64,000 nt of DNA from Pempheris klunzingeri. Taxonomy: Eukaryota > Chordata > Actinopteri > Acropomatiformes > Pempheridae. Positions 12,601 through 34,400 of this stretch are shown piece by piece. The notes under the pieces were generated by a model. That model was not told the origin of the DNA, searched no databases, and worked only from the letters and a program-made list of their open reading frames with translations. How positions within the stretch are numbered: the stretch's first letter is position 1; every line of letters starts with the position of its first letter. The position numbers and the translations under genes were made by a program. Where the stretch lies: positions 16,852,691 to 16,916,690 of the forward strand of contig NC_092026.1 of NCBI RefSeq assembly GCF_042242105.1, written 5' to 3'.

Positions 12601-15600
12601 ATAAAGCAGCCCGAGGCTTGGCGTTAAGCTACAGATGGCTAAAATAACCAATAACTTACTACATAACCACCAAGGGTTGTGATGAATTTGTCTCAGTGCA
12701 CCAAAACTTGACAAAATATAGACATAAAATGGTAAATAGTCTGTATTTGTAAACCTTCTAGTTACTTTGTATTACTCATACACTGATGTGAGGATGCCAA
12801 CCCTGCCATCAGGAGGGAACTAATAACACTCACACACTTATATGCTTCTCCTGGGTGCATCAGGAGCTTACCATGCCTGATGCACCCAGTCACAATCGAA
12901 CATATCCACCAGGAAAATAATTGCCTTGGGACGGACACTTTGCTCACACTAGAGATATCCTGCAGCCCCCCGCCTCCTCCCATGGGAGTAGAGAGATAAG
13001 CAGGGACCAAACGCTGGATAAACATCTGCAGACTGCTGCGATTTAATTTGTACATTACAGCTACAGCAGCTGAATTCAACACTTCCAAGGGCAAACCTTT
13101 ACAGGCTGTATGAAAGCTGTTACCTGACGTAAGCCTCCGTGCTGCTGGGCCCCTTGAGCTGATCCTCCATTAGATAGGTGTTGTGCGAGGAGGAGATGAA
13201 GTAGTGGTTGAGGGGCTGGCTCATGTCCTGGTACACCTCTCTGTGATCCGAGTTGAGGACCATGGCCTCTGGGTGGTGCATGTACATGAGGAAGCCATCT
13301 TTGGTCAGCAGCTTCTTCTCCTTGGCTGGAAGAAGACAAGGCAGATAGCGACAGTGACCAGGGAGCCTTTAAGAGCACAGACAATACTGAATACACTGCT
13401 ATCATGTATTAATCGGTTATATTGACAGTTAATAATATTGATAGTTGATAGATACCGTCGCCCACACTTAAAAAGATGCCTGTTTCATCTAACAATATTC
13501 ACCAGAGTGGAAAACATTAACCAATACCAGGGGCTCTGCTGATTTTCAGTGATTCAGCTGTGACGCTGACAGAGAGAACCACTGCTGCGCCACACCACGG
13601 AGTTACAACGTCAAACAAAAAAACCCTTATTTCAGATAAGGAACTGACCCTTTTCGTCTGGCTCGAACTTCTCTATAATCTTGTGTGCGTCAGCCAGTGA
13701 GGCTTTCTCTCTCTGCTCCTTCATCAGGAAGTCCACCAGGTTTTCAGGACTCATGAAGCCCGTCGTTTTAGCGTACTCGCCGTAGATCACGCTGACTTCC
13801 TCCCGATGGGTCAACAGGTCATAGAAGAGTTCGATCTCCTCTCCAGCCAGGTATCCAGAGTTGGATTTGTCACATTTCTGTATGATGGAAATATCACATG
13901 GGAGATGATCCACATTTTACATTTAACTTGAACACAATGTTAAAAAGCGATTGTATTAGTGTGAGGTTAGGGGTCACTTAAGAGCAGTTATCTACAAGTA
14001 CAGACTGGTTCTATGATCTTAATACTCAGGAATTGTTAAAAAGCTCTGAGGGCATCGTCACCTTGAAGAGAATCTCTGCGTACTCGTCGTCCACCTCAAT
14101 GTTGATCAGACGCAGGAAGTCCTTGAGCTCCGACTTACTCAGCTTATTGTCTTTGTTCTTGTCTGCCTTCCTCAGGCAACCTAAGATCCAGCTGGAAAGT
14201 TTTCAGTGTAAGGAATAGACATGTGCATGTTCAGACAGGTTGTCATTCACACCATATGGGCCCTTCAGGTGACCGAGGACCAATATCTACTAGATTAGGA
14301 GCTCCTAGAACACAGCGACCCGTACACTACAACTTTTCACAGCATAACCACCACCATCACTTTGAGGATACTGCTCTGTCTTCTGCTGCTGGCTGAGGTT
14401 GTTTATGTTGGAGATAATTTTCTGCAGGCTGTTGACCCACTGCTTGGCCTCCTCCTCTGAGCTGGCGATGAGGTCCAGGTTCTTGCGCCTCCCCTTGAAC
14501 ATGATGGAGAAGCAGCGGGCCTCCACTTGCTCCTCTGTGTTCTTCTTCAAGCCCTCTGACTGACGGCCCATCCGCACCGCCGAGATGTCATCGATCGTAA
14601 CTGAAGACAGAGTTCAAATGCTATTTCACACTTCAGCACATCACTTACTAAAGGAATTCCCTGCCACAGGACTATCAAATGATGTCATCTTTTGTACTTT
14701 TGATATCTTCAGGCATCACAGACCAGCCTGCTTGGTAAACATGAACCTGATGTTTGCAGTTTACTGACGTCACTTTCCAAGTTTTCTGCAAGGTGAGTAT
14801 CAACATTTTCACACTTCTGTTTTAAGTCGCTATCTGTGCAGAATTGTTGAATGCACCTTTAAGGGTTGCACGTTATCACACATGGTAACTATGGTAACAT
14901 ACTACAGTTATCAGACGGTGACCACATGAGAACGGTTTATAGATGTGATCCAATAAAACTACCACTCCTCCACACACTATAAAAAAAAACACTATCTTGA
15001 TAAAACACACCCAAAAACAACCCGGCTGTGTATGATAATACAAAGGACTTTCAGACAGATATCAGCTTTTATGGCTATATGATCAGTCCTACTCTTTTAT
15101 AATCCATGAAGGAAAAATCCATCTGACCTGAAAAAATAGATCCAAGACACTTTTACTTGTATTATCACTGGAAACACACATTTTAAGTAGTAACTATAAG
15201 TCAAAAGTGAAGAAGATGCATGAGAATAGTGTCCAGCTTGACAGCAGACAGATAAAGAAGAGGTTTTTGTCCTGGTGGGTCTCACACACATGTTGGTGGG
15301 AAGCTGGGACAGCACTCACAGGTCTGGTTTCTCTTGAAGGTTTTCTTCGACTCGTGCCACATGGTCTTGCAGTCCTCCTGGAGTCTGAAGTAGCGGGTCT
15401 TCTTCCAGGACGTTGAGCGGACTTTGAGGAGGTCTCCCCCCTGCAGGAGGAACTGGAGGTCCTGATCGCCCTCCATACCTGTGAAACAGAGGAGCGGTGA
15501 GCAGTCATTCCCCACCATCCATATGCCAGCTGACTCAAACCTTAGCTCTCCTTTACCTGCATTCACCTCATGGATCACTACATGGATGCCCAAAATCACA

Positions 15601-15845
15601 AGCCAAGCAGTTAACCCAGGCTTACCAAGCTTTCCTCATTGAAAACAAGCTGAGATCTACAGTATAACGACAGCGTCTGACCCTGGATTACTCTTTTATC
15701 ACATCTGGCACAAGATACCGTTCAAATGAGTGCAGTGCAGCCTACCTAGCAGCTTTACGTTCGTTTGTATCACCTGCTGGCTTCTGGCAGAGCGAAGTAA
15801 CTCCTGAGATCTGCTCAGTTCAGCTTGTCTGTGCAGGCACTTCAT
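9611..15845 (-). CDS. plcd1: phosphoinositide phospholipase C delta 1
   Basis: PLCD1 hydrolyses PI(4,5)P2 to IP3 and diacylglycerol at the plasma membrane in a Ca-dependent way. Exons in transcript order: 15746-15845, 15320-15478, 14372-14600, 14062-14191, 13649-13877, 13124-13325, 12400-12544, 12165-12317, 11911-12069, 11644-11803, 11190-11306, 10906-11084, 10637-10769, 9927-10076, 9611-9702. All have AG/GT borders and compatible phases, totalling 2337 nt or 778 codons (human 756). Domain order is PH (about 36-157, with [15 protein letters not shown]), EF hands (163-300), X box (308-455), acidic linker (about 490-502), Y box (505-625) and C2 (640-775). The catalytic histidines lie in SSSHNTYL (His330) and YHGYT (His375), with Glu360 and Asp362 in VELDCWDG, so the enzyme looks active. 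The start MKCLHRQ is chosen because its donor at 15745 gives the phase needed by exon 2; the N-terminus is the least certain part. Confidence 0.95.
10868..10894. repeat. GT/CA microsatellite next to a plcd1 donor site
   Basis: A perfect (TG)n tract on the + strand reads as (CA)n on the plcd1 sense strand. It begins about 11 nt inside the intron after the exon 12 donor (10905-10904). CA repeats in this position are known binding sites for hnRNP L. Confidence 0.9.
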
Positions 15846-18800
15846 GGTGCCCTGAGGTGCGGGTGGAAATGTTACCGGACTGCGCTCTCAAGACGTCTGG
15901 ACCGACCGGAGTGTGGGAGGGCGTGAACCAGTCCCACTCAAAGTTCACTTCTCATGTCGGTCAGGACTCCCTTCAGGCAGTCAGCTGACAGACAGACGGA
16001 CATGTACTCCAGCTACAGCGGCTAGCAAAGTGTGCGGAGGAGCGAGGCGGGGGGAGGGAGTTCAACACTGAGCTAAATGTTGGAAAATTAATTTTCTAGG
16101 ATGCGTCAGGAAAACGAGTATTGTTAGTTGGACCAGTTTTAAGACAGACTACTTTTTAAGACCTCCAAACGTTAGATAATAACCAGGCAGTGAAGCTAAT
16201 TAACTCATTTTCAATACGTTAGCTGCTAGCTTAAAATAAACGTCGCAATGCATTAATTATTAACGCTGGCTAACTTCAAGTGTCATCATTTACACGACAC
16301 TGAAGTTGGTGTAGCCAGAGGGAAATACAACAAACGTTTAAAATGGGGTTAAGCGAATTTATTTAACTACTATAACGCACAAGAGCGAGTGTAAGTAATG
16401 TTGTATTTGACGCTAAACTACTAAATATTTAACAGCCTCTCTACGATATAACGTTACTGCCTGCTGGTAGTGTTGTTGACTAGCGGGCTCCATCTAGCGG
16501 CAACTGCTCGCTCCTGCACAGCGCTGTGATTTAAACCAGGCGGACCAGGGTCAGTGGATTTAAAACAGTTTAAGTGGTGACAAACTAGTCAGCAAACACA
16601 CTGGATGTGGATATCAGATAAATACGGATCCATTTAGCGCGTAACAGCAGTGTTTTCAGCAGCGGGTTGTTTTCCTTCGCTGGTTAACTAGAAGCTGTGC
16701 GCTGTTTTGTTTGGCAACACTTGTGCCTGTCTGCAGGCAGCAAGGTGACACCGTTCAGTATGAAAGGAGCCACACCTTTTAGGCGTGAGTAAGCTGATCT
16801 TTAAAAGAAAGTAGAAAGTCTACAGGTGATCGTATTCCACCGTATTTCGCTCAAAACAGCCGCGGTTAGAAGAAAAAAGAGTTTGATCACAACCATTAAA
16901 ATGTTAGAAAAATGAGTGAAAGTCACTCCAGTTTGCCATGTTGGCCTGATGAGTATTGACTGTTGTAAAACTCCGGAGCAAAATGCCAAACGCACATAAA
17001 TTTGCACAGCTGAGCAGAAATCCACAAGCTTTACCGTTTTTCTTCTCGATCCCATTCGTTTCCATCCTGTCTGAACCGTCTCTCTCTCTCTCTCTCTTCA
17101 GGTCTCGTCTTTTCTCGTTTCACCCAGAGCGGCTCCTTCTTCCCATGTGCGCTATCGGGTGAGAAAACGTGGGCTTTTGGGACCGATGAACCGAGTATCA
17201 GGACAGCACAGCTGCAGGCTGCGACACAGGTGGGTTTCCCCTGGCAGTCTGAACGGTGTCAGCTCTCCTGCGGGCTCCTACACCGGTTTGACCAGCCTGC
17301 CATGCAAGCTGCACTGCTGATGTCACAGCAGGGGTAGGCTACACCTTGTTAACCAGCCCCACACCATGGGGCTGCTTAACAGGCTGTTTGACCTCACAGC
17401 CAGCCTTTCCACATGCCACGGCACTAACAGACGGCTGCACTTGCACCCCAAAATGAAAAATGCTCCTTTATTCCATATTTAAGCCTTTTATAGACGTGTT
17501 TTCTAAAAGAGCTCAGGGCCAATTCCTCACCTACAGGAAACTCTAGATGTGAATAAACAGGGAGGGGCCGATCACCATAGAAGCACCTAAGGGCCTCAAA
17601 ATACTGTAGTCCAGTTTATAAGTGATAGTTTTACAGTGTAGAAATGTCCCATTACTTCATGTCTATGTGCGACTTCTGCTTCAAGCCAGTTATTGTGTTA
17701 CTTGTTTTATAGTTTTTCATGTGGACACCTGTTCCTGATTTGGACACAAGGTAAACATGATCAAGAAGGCTGAATAGCAGAGTTGGCTCGCTGCCCGTCC
17801 ACATAGTTGACAGTGAGTTAGAGCATATTGGTTACACTGAATGGGACAGATGAAGTTTTTTTTTGCTTTCCTTTTCATGTGCAGCTTAGCCTTGGCAGGA
17901 TAATAGCACCGCAATCACTGGTGCGTTGGGGCTCTTGTGGCTCTCAGCACTTCCCTTTCAGGCCTGGCTTACACTCGGCGCACTGTCAGCATCAGGATGA
18001 GTGAGCTTTAATGTAGTATCGGGGAGGGGGGGCTTCCGGGCAAGGCCCCACCACTTCCAATAAAAATCCACCAGGTTGAGGGAAGCGCACAGGAAAACAG
18101 AGCGCAGCATTGTGGATGCACGAGTGAAGTAACAGAAGTGGGTTATTTTCTTAAATGCACGTGAAACTAATGCTGCTGCTATGATTTTTACTTACTTTAT
18201 AAAGTGCAAGAAAACATGCACTTAATCTTGGTTTCACACGTCACACACTGACACACCGTCATCTGGGAGTTTCTCTGCTCCCTGTGTGCTCCATTTAGCT
18301 TCAAGTGCCTTGCTCAGGGGCATCCTGAAATAGCTGATGAGGCAGGAGAGGGGGTCATTTTCCCCCCTCCTTTTAGCCACTGAAATGGCTCAAAGCATCT
18401 GCTTATTAGTAGTAGTTTGATTCTTTCAGTGACACTGAGGTGACAAGTATACTTACTGTACAATAGTTCTGTCACCCACATCTGCTGTGGATGGTTGTAT
18501 AAAATCATGGAGAAAGGAGGAGAGGATTTCTACATTCTCAGAGTTCTGTTGAATTATAATTTTAGAGAAGATTTGTCTGCATGTGTACCATGGAACAAAC
18601 CAGTGAACTGCAACTGCTTAATTTGGTTAAACAGCAATTTAATGCATCACGTAAGACGACTCTTTCAATTCAAAACACTAAACAGAAAATGGAAAGCGAC
18701 TTCTCTTGTCGATCAGGTCTTTGCTTGGTGTCTGCGCCTGCGGAACAAGCAAGAACAGGCCCCTCTGTTTCCTCACATACCACTGATAGCATCGGCAAAA

Positions 18801-19930
18801 CATCCTCAGTCTCAGAGAACTGTTTGACTAACGTACATTTTGCCCAAAGAGGAATTTAGATAGAGAACAAATACAAAGACACTATGCAAACAGTTGTCTA
18901 ATGTGTGTATCTCCAGCAAATATTATATAAATGACACTCAGCCACGAGTGCGGCAGTTTTTAGCACGCCCCATATGCTTTTCATGAAACTTCCTGACAAG
19001 TTCCACATTCCAGCACGAAGACTGGAAGATTCAAGTAGCAAATGTGACAAATAAACCTTAAACACACTGCAGTCCTCATGCTATCCAACCGAGGGAAAGT
19101 GGAAAGTATGTTAACTCAAACACTGTAGGCCTACTGAAGTATAAAAACTTTCACTCACCTTTCAAGTATTCTACCCTACACTCCACTTGATTAACTGTGT
19201 TTAACTGCTAAATTAACTACTTACTTTTCAAGATTTTACATACAAAACGTACAATTAGTTTCTGAAAGATGATATGCACTAAACTGCCCAGCATGATATA
19301 AATGAGTTAAAACTACCCAGAACTGACAGGGGCCACCATGTACAACAAATACCACTTTAACTTTTGTTATTTTGCTCACATTTTGAAAGCAGGTCTTTGA
19401 CTAGTGTTGCTCTAGTGCTGTTTGGGCTCCACATTTCACTGCACACGAATGAGCAAAAAAAGTGTAAAACAAAAAGCATAGACAAGGCTCACACTCAGAA
19501 GAGGCATTGGCGCCCTCTTTTGGGTTCACTGTGCACACTTTTACACCTGTGAGTGTAACAATAGAGCATTTGTTGTGGAAAGACTGAAGTATTTGAACCA
19601 GCCGGCGTGCCTGGTCCATGAACTCCAAGTTATCATTGTGGCCCCTCTCTCTGTTGTTTTCTGTTTCAGAGTACACAGACATTGGTCTGACTTTGCCACA
19701 CTCAAGATGGCGACATCTTTATACCTACGACGGACATGCTACGTCACACGATGCGTCAGTCGCGCGTAAAGTTGTGTTGACGGGAGCGGTAGGAGTTGTC
19801 AGCGGAACAGCAGCAGCGGCGGCAGCGGCAGCAACACCGGAGCCGAATGGAGTAATAACAAAGATATTATTTCAGACAGCGTCTCCATATTATTTAGAAG
19901 TACTGTTTACAACATTCAAATAACGACACT
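15846..19930. other. divergent spacer between plcd1 and oxsr1
   Basis: This 4-kb interval holds the 5' ends of plcd1 (-) and oxsr1 (+). No exon of DLEC1, ACAA1 or MYD88, which occupy the interval in human, was recognised. A CT run lies at about 17079-17098. Two splice-like segments at 16760-16784 and 17102-17158 have good donor/acceptor signals, but no known protein was recognised. The last 200 bp are GC-rich, include a (GCA/GCG)n stretch near 19807-19832, and are probably the oxsr1 5' UTR and CpG promoter. Confidence 0.5.
19704..19713 (+). promoter_or_regulatory. oxsr1: YY1-type box in oxsr1 promoter/5' UTR
   Basis: The motif AAGATGGCGA lies 218 nt upstream of the oxsr1 start codon on the sense strand. 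AAGATGGCG boxes at or just after the start site are typical of YY1-controlled housekeeping genes. It suggests transcription starts close to 19690; not proven from sequence. Confidence 0.45.
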
Positions 19931-28487
<8,557 letters not shown>

Positions 28488-31387
28488 GTCAAGCAGAGCC
28501 AGTAACAAAGGACAGAAACTAATGGTGTTGCACAGCTGCATTGTAGTCAATTCCAGGACACCACTACTGCCAAAGAGAGAAGGAGGAAGATAAAGAGGAG
28601 ACATGAGGCTGGCAGGAGTGCGACACTACTGCAGGATGCATGAGGACCACATTGAGAAGCGGCTCAGTTCATCACAGGAATCACACTTGAAAAGTTTACA
28701 GTGCGCTTATACAGTAAATGGGAGAAGAGATGCAATCAACTATATCAGCTCCTAATTTCTTTTTCTTTGTTCTTCCTCCTCATACATAAGCACAATCCAA
28801 ACCATCTCCTGCCAGTACTGGAAGTGATTGCCTTTTTCTTTTTTCTTTTTTCTTTTTTTAATTGACTGTGCCACAAAACTCAAGAGTGTCGTGCCACCTT
28901 TATATGGCACTTTATGCTACACTGAAATTTTAAAGTGTTAATTCAGCCTTAGTTAGTCAAATTATAGATTTTACCATTGTGTTTGGTGAAAAATTGGGTC
29001 TATCTGTGATTATTAGGAGTATTCTTTGTGCGCCTATTCAAGAAATCTACTAAAATCTCCCATAACACTGATACAAATAACTTATAAAGACACTGTAGCA
29101 TAGTTTTAGTTTTGTAAGTCTGTAAAATCAGATAGATTTTTACCTACAATATAAGTAGTATAAATTACTGTGGTTCTGTATAAGGCAGCCAATGGCACGT
29201 GGTGTGGTGGTTTTGTCAAAACATAACCAAAGAGTTCAGGCTCTGCTCAAATCGTTCAAGTTCACACAAAATCAAGTGGAACCGCTCTGTCCCATAGCTG
29301 CAGTTACAACACTTTGTCAGATGGCATTTTCCTGAGATATTCAAAGACAGGATTAGTTTCACAGATTGAGACCTGCCTAATAATATAATATGTACTATGC
29401 AATAGTTATTTTCTGTTCACCATGTGTTACCGCTGGTTTCTCATGATATTTCTGTTGGGTTAAATCAAACCTGTTTTTGTGCTTCCGCCTCACTAGGAGT
29501 TCATGAATTCAAGCAGTCAAACAGGCAGCTTTAGGAACCTGCAGTGAGAATTTAACTTTCATTTTCACAAGCAGTCAACAAAGTGAAAATTCAGCGCACT
29601 GACAGACAGACACGGGTAATGATTGCTGTTATCTACATCCCCCACTATCTCCCACCATTATTGACCCAACGGCTTGGAGGAATCCTGAATGCTGGCGATG
29701 AGTCGAGCCCGGGCTGCCGGTGTTACAGGCTGACTGCTGGTGAACTTCTGTAGAGATGTGCATGCCCAAAATCTGGAAATGTTCTACCAAATTGAAATAA
29801 AGGTTAAAGGTTATATACCTCCCATGGTATTTTGCCATGCAGATAGTTTTGATGTCATTTTTAGCCACACTAGCAGTGTGACTGGATGGTGATCCCCTGA
29901 CCTGTAGCGCCACCAGGAGGTGAACATTTTTGTTTTTTAGTGACGTTAACAACTGCAAAGCCTAACAAGTATTGCATGGGTTTCCATGAATTTTAATACA
30001 GATATTCGTGTCCCCCTCAAGATAAATTCACCAACATTAGCTAAACATCAGCATGTTAGCATAGCAAACTTCCATTTACCTCCATGGAATTTAGTGGCAG
30101 CAGGAATCTTGAGACGGCTCTCTCAAAACCTTCGGTAAATAAAATCTTATCTATCTGCATGTCTTGATACCACAAGAGGTAAACTTTAATATATTGGGTG
30201 AAGTAACCCTTTAAGCTTCTCCAGAGGCCAGTTACTATAGTTTTTAGTCAGTAGGCAAATTGTTTTGACAGTACTGTAGTCTCTTGGCTTTAGAAACACT
30301 CACCAACGAATCACTGTCGTCACTCCTATTGTAGCTGTGTGGTTGTTTTGTACCGCGTGCTGAGGGCTCTGATGTAGCTCCTCGTTCAGGTACTCATGTA
30401 AATGGTGTATGTAAAGATGTTGTAAATGTGCGTGTGACAGTGACTCCATGCACCGTCACACAGACATCATGAGGTTTGTATGTACTGATGCAGATTTAAG
30501 TGTACATGTCAGATAAAAGGAACATTTTACTTGTAAATATTGATTTAGGCAAACTGATTGAAACTCATCATGTTCAGTAGATGGAGCTTAATTTGTTTTG
30601 TAGTGTTTCACACTGTTGGCCTTTGTCATCACTAATCATGCACAAATCATTTGTTCAATTGGCACCTTATTGATCTTCTAACATGCATATTTTTTGGAAT
30701 TACATGGGGCTTGTAATGACGCACTGTGCTTTGATGTCATTTAATGCATTTTTTTTTTTCTCACTGAAACATGTCCAAGGCTAATGGATAAAATGTCATT
30801 CTGTTAAGACAGACAGCACAGGTTACACTTCTCCCTTCCCCCTGTTTGTGTGCGTGTGTGTGTAGGTGTGTGATTTTGGTGATAACATGACTTATCATCA
30901 AAGGCTCTGAGCTCATTATCACTTAGTACATGTATCTCCCTTTTATTGTTTACTCATCAGAAAAACATCATTCTGCCTCATGGGCTCACTGAATGATTAG
31001 AATTCATTTAATTGGCAAGTACATTTTTCTTTTTTAAACTTTTTTTTTTTTTTTTTACAGATCATTACATATATTTTTAAAGTATTAATTATAAAATGTG
31101 TACATCAACAAATGCATTATTTGAAGTGGAATATTTGTGATAACATACAGAAGAGATTCCTTGGCATATATAGATTATTGGAAAATGTGAACACATGCAG
31201 ATGATTTTTAGTAGCTGAATAAAGTCACATGATGGAACTTAATGAGTGAGGACAATTTGTGTTTGGTCTTAAAGCCCAGCTTTTGTATATATGTTTTGCT
31301 TTAACAGGTCAAACATTAGCAAACAAGGTTGATACTTGGACCTGAAACGTGCTCCCCACACATTTAGTTACTGAATAAAGTCTGATG
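28488..31387 (+). other. oxsr1 3' UTR and spacer
   Basis: No coding exon is seen. Candidate polyadenylation signals AATAAA occur at 31218-31223 and 31374-31379. A degraded interspersed repeat lies at about 29863-30075 and a GT-rich run at about 30846-30869. The oxsr1 3' UTR is probably long, but its end cannot be fixed from sequence. Confidence 0.5.
29863..30075. repeat. degraded teleost interspersed repeat fragment
   Basis: It contains the sequence family GATCCCCTGACCTGTAGCGC, then CCATGAATTTTAATACAGAT, then AAACATCAGCATGTTAGCAT. The middle part resembles 45019-45060 and the last part resembles 46283-46400 in this window. This is a high-copy fish repeat with no coding capacity; its class is not assigned. 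Confidence 0.55.
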
Positions 31388-31400
31388 GTTAAATAATTCT
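31388..31400 (+). promoter_or_regulatory. HNF1-like half site upstream of slc22a13 copy 1
   Basis: GTTAAATAATTCT lies 79 nt before the start codon. The left half fits the HNF1 consensus GTTAATNATTAAC; the right half does not. Its position matches better sites before copies 2 and 3. Confidence 0.35.
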
Positions 31401-31466
31401 CTTGCCTATCCCTTGAGCCTCAATAAGACAGCCCAGTGTTGTTCACACATCATCTGCCGTGTGAAA

Positions 31467-34400
31467 ATGGTGGATTTTGGTGAGATTCTGACAACTATTG
31501 GAGACTTTGGGGTCTTCCAGAAGGTCATCGTTTTCGGGTTAACCACTCCAAATTTGTTACTGCCCATTTTCTTCAGTAGTTTTCTTTTCATCCAGTCAGA
31601 TCCAGAGCGACACTGTAACACAGACTGGATCCTTCAGGCTAACTCTAACCTGACCACAGATGAGCAGCTGAACCTGACTCTGCCTCGGCAGGAGGATGGG
31701 ACCTTCAGCAGGTGCCGCATGTTTGTCCCTGTGGACTGGGACATTGGTGCCATCAGGGCGTACGGACTCAATGAGACCACAGGGTGCCAGAATGGATGGG
31801 TGTACAGCAACACGCTGTATGAGGCCACCATAGTCACTGATGTAAGACAAGTATGATGTGTGGTTTCTTCTTGGCTGTCACTTGTGCTGGTTTCCCTAAT
31901 TATGTTGCTGTTTTGCAGTTTGATCTCGTCTGTGACAAGTCTAACATGGCTGAAGTTGTGCAGACTGTCTTCATGACTGGTTTACTTGCTGGCTCATTCA
32001 TCTTTGGACCTATAGTTGAATCGTACGTGACTTTAATAAAAGTTGTATTAAGGTATGTGCTTCAAACCCAACACCTGACCATCCCCCACTCTCTACACTG
32101 TAGGTTCGGCCGCAGAAGAACCACCCAGTTACCAGCTGTCCTTTTGGCAATATTTGTCACAGTGGCTGGGGTCTCTCCAAATTTCTATGTTTACTTGGTG
32201 TCACAGTTCATAACTGGAGCTGCACTCGCAGGATTTAGAACTAACTCCACCGTATTAGGTAAGACTTCTTTTTATCTTTAGATGTTTTTTCATGCTCAAT
32301 ATCACAAGCATGGAATCATCTTGTACTGAAAAAACTTCTTTTGTTGTGGCTGTACAGTAATTTGGGTGTTTAAATTCTGTTTGCAGCTACCGAGTGGATT
32401 GGGATGAGCAAAAGGTCCTTTTCCTCTTGTATGACCCAGATGTTTACAGGTCTTGGACAATGCGCAATGGCTGGTCTGGCATACGCTATTCGTGACTGGA
32501 GGGTAGCACAGTATGTCATGGCAGCTGCGCAGGCTTTTGTATTGCTGTACATATGGTATGTGTGGTATATATTTATTCTTTTTCATTCTTTTATTCACAG
32601 TGCAGGACTTTATGGTCCTGCCCACCCGGCCAAATCCAGTTTAAATGTGAAGTGTTCTCGCTCAGTGTCTGATTTACACCCTGACAAATGAATAACAGTG
32701 AGTGTGAGTGACTCTGACATGTGGATTGTGATTAACCTTTTCAGGTGGATTCCTGAATCTGCAAGGTGGTTGCTTGGACAGGGAAGAACCACAGAAGCCA
32801 ATAAGTTGATACGAAGAGTTGCAGCAATCAATAAAAAGAAAATCCCAGAGAATCTGCTGGAAGAGGTAATATTCAGATTTGGTTTTAATTGCATTAGATC
32901 AAATGAGACTTGAATGATCCCTCTGTAAAATACCTTTATAGTCTGCAGTCATACTAGCCCCTCTGTCAGGCTGTTCTCAGGCAACGTGTTTGAGGTAAAT
33001 GCCAACACCAGTATGCTAACATGCATACCATGAAAACGCTAGCAGGTTGATTTTTAGCAGGTATAATTTTTCAGTCTGTCAATTTCTCAGTCGGTTTAGA
33101 TGTTTTCTAAACTGAGGAGTTTAGAAGACAAAGTCGAGCTGAGATTGGTGGGAATAGCATTAGTATTGGACTAACTAAAATTTGACCAGCATATGGAAAT
33201 AGATTAAAGGTCAGTGGATCAAATGATCAATTCATCTTCTGGAGACCATCCTCTGGGTGTCTGTGGCTCAGTTGTTGAACAGTCATCCACTTTTTGGAAG
33301 ATCGGTGGTTCCCTTACCAGCTTGCATGTCACAGTGTCCTTGGGTAAGATATGGAACCCCTGAAGAACGGTGAGTGATTGCTCTCCCCCTGATGAGCACC
33401 CTCCATGGTAGCCCCTGACATCAGTGTATGTCTGGTGTGTGAATGGGTCAATGTGAATGTGTGTAGAGGTAATGTGCTTTGAAAGGCGCCATACAACAAT
33501 AGTCCATTTAAATGGTTACATTATACTACTACATTATAAATGCTAGTAGGCCTTGACAGCCGAGACAGCTACGTGAGGATGCTCCTCATAGACTACAGCT
33601 CAGCGTTCAACAGTCATTCCACACAGACTGGTTGCCAAACTGTTGGACTCTCGACATCTAGCTGTGACTCGATAAAGGACTTCCTGACCAACCGCCCCCA
33701 GACGGTTAGGTTAGGCCAACACACCTCGTCCACCTTAACACTCAACACTGGCGTTCCACAGGGCTGTGTGCTGAGCGCCCTTCACCTCTACACCCATAAC
33801 CACACCCGAATCCATCCTACCAACACCATCATCAAGTTTGCGGCTGAGATGACTGTGGTTGGACTCATCTCATCTCTCTGACGAAACAGTCTACAGGTGT
33901 GAAGCTCAAAGACTAACAGGATGGTGTGGGGAAAACAATCTGACCCTGAATGCTTCCAAAACCATAATAGACTTCTGAAAACACAGCACGCACCTCACAT
34001 CACTGCACATCAGTGGGGTCTGCGTGGAAAGGGTTCCTGCCTTCAGGTTCCTGGGCTTGCACATCACCGAGGATCTAAAGGCTCAACAGGGAGTGTAACT
34101 TTTCATGTTCATGTGACAGGGCTGGTATGTCAGACCTACAAAATCACTGCTACCAGCAATATTCAAGTGCTATACCTATAATAATACATTTGCTCCTCAG
34201 GTAACTGGGGAACGAGAGGTCCAAAGTGGGGGAATCAAAGCAATTTTTGCCTCAAGAGTCCTGATGAAATATTTGTGTATTATATCGTTTGTCTGGTAAG
34301 TAAAGCACATTTGAAATGAACTTTGTAATTAAATGTCATGTTCTGCACCATGTTTGTTTTTTGTGTTTTGAAGGTGTTCAGTGAATCTCGGCTACTTCTT

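Noticed and set aside
18495-18859. Two overlapping open frames between plcd1 and oxsr1
   Set aside because: They overlap in different frames on the same strand, have no recognised domain, and no consistent splice signals.
19618-19923. Open frame with an Ala-rich run just before the oxsr1 start codon
   Set aside because: It lies in the presumed 5' UTR, its Ala run comes from a (GCA/GCG) CpG-island repeat, and its stop is 8 nt before the oxsr1 ATG. At most it is an upstream ORF; no homology was recognised.
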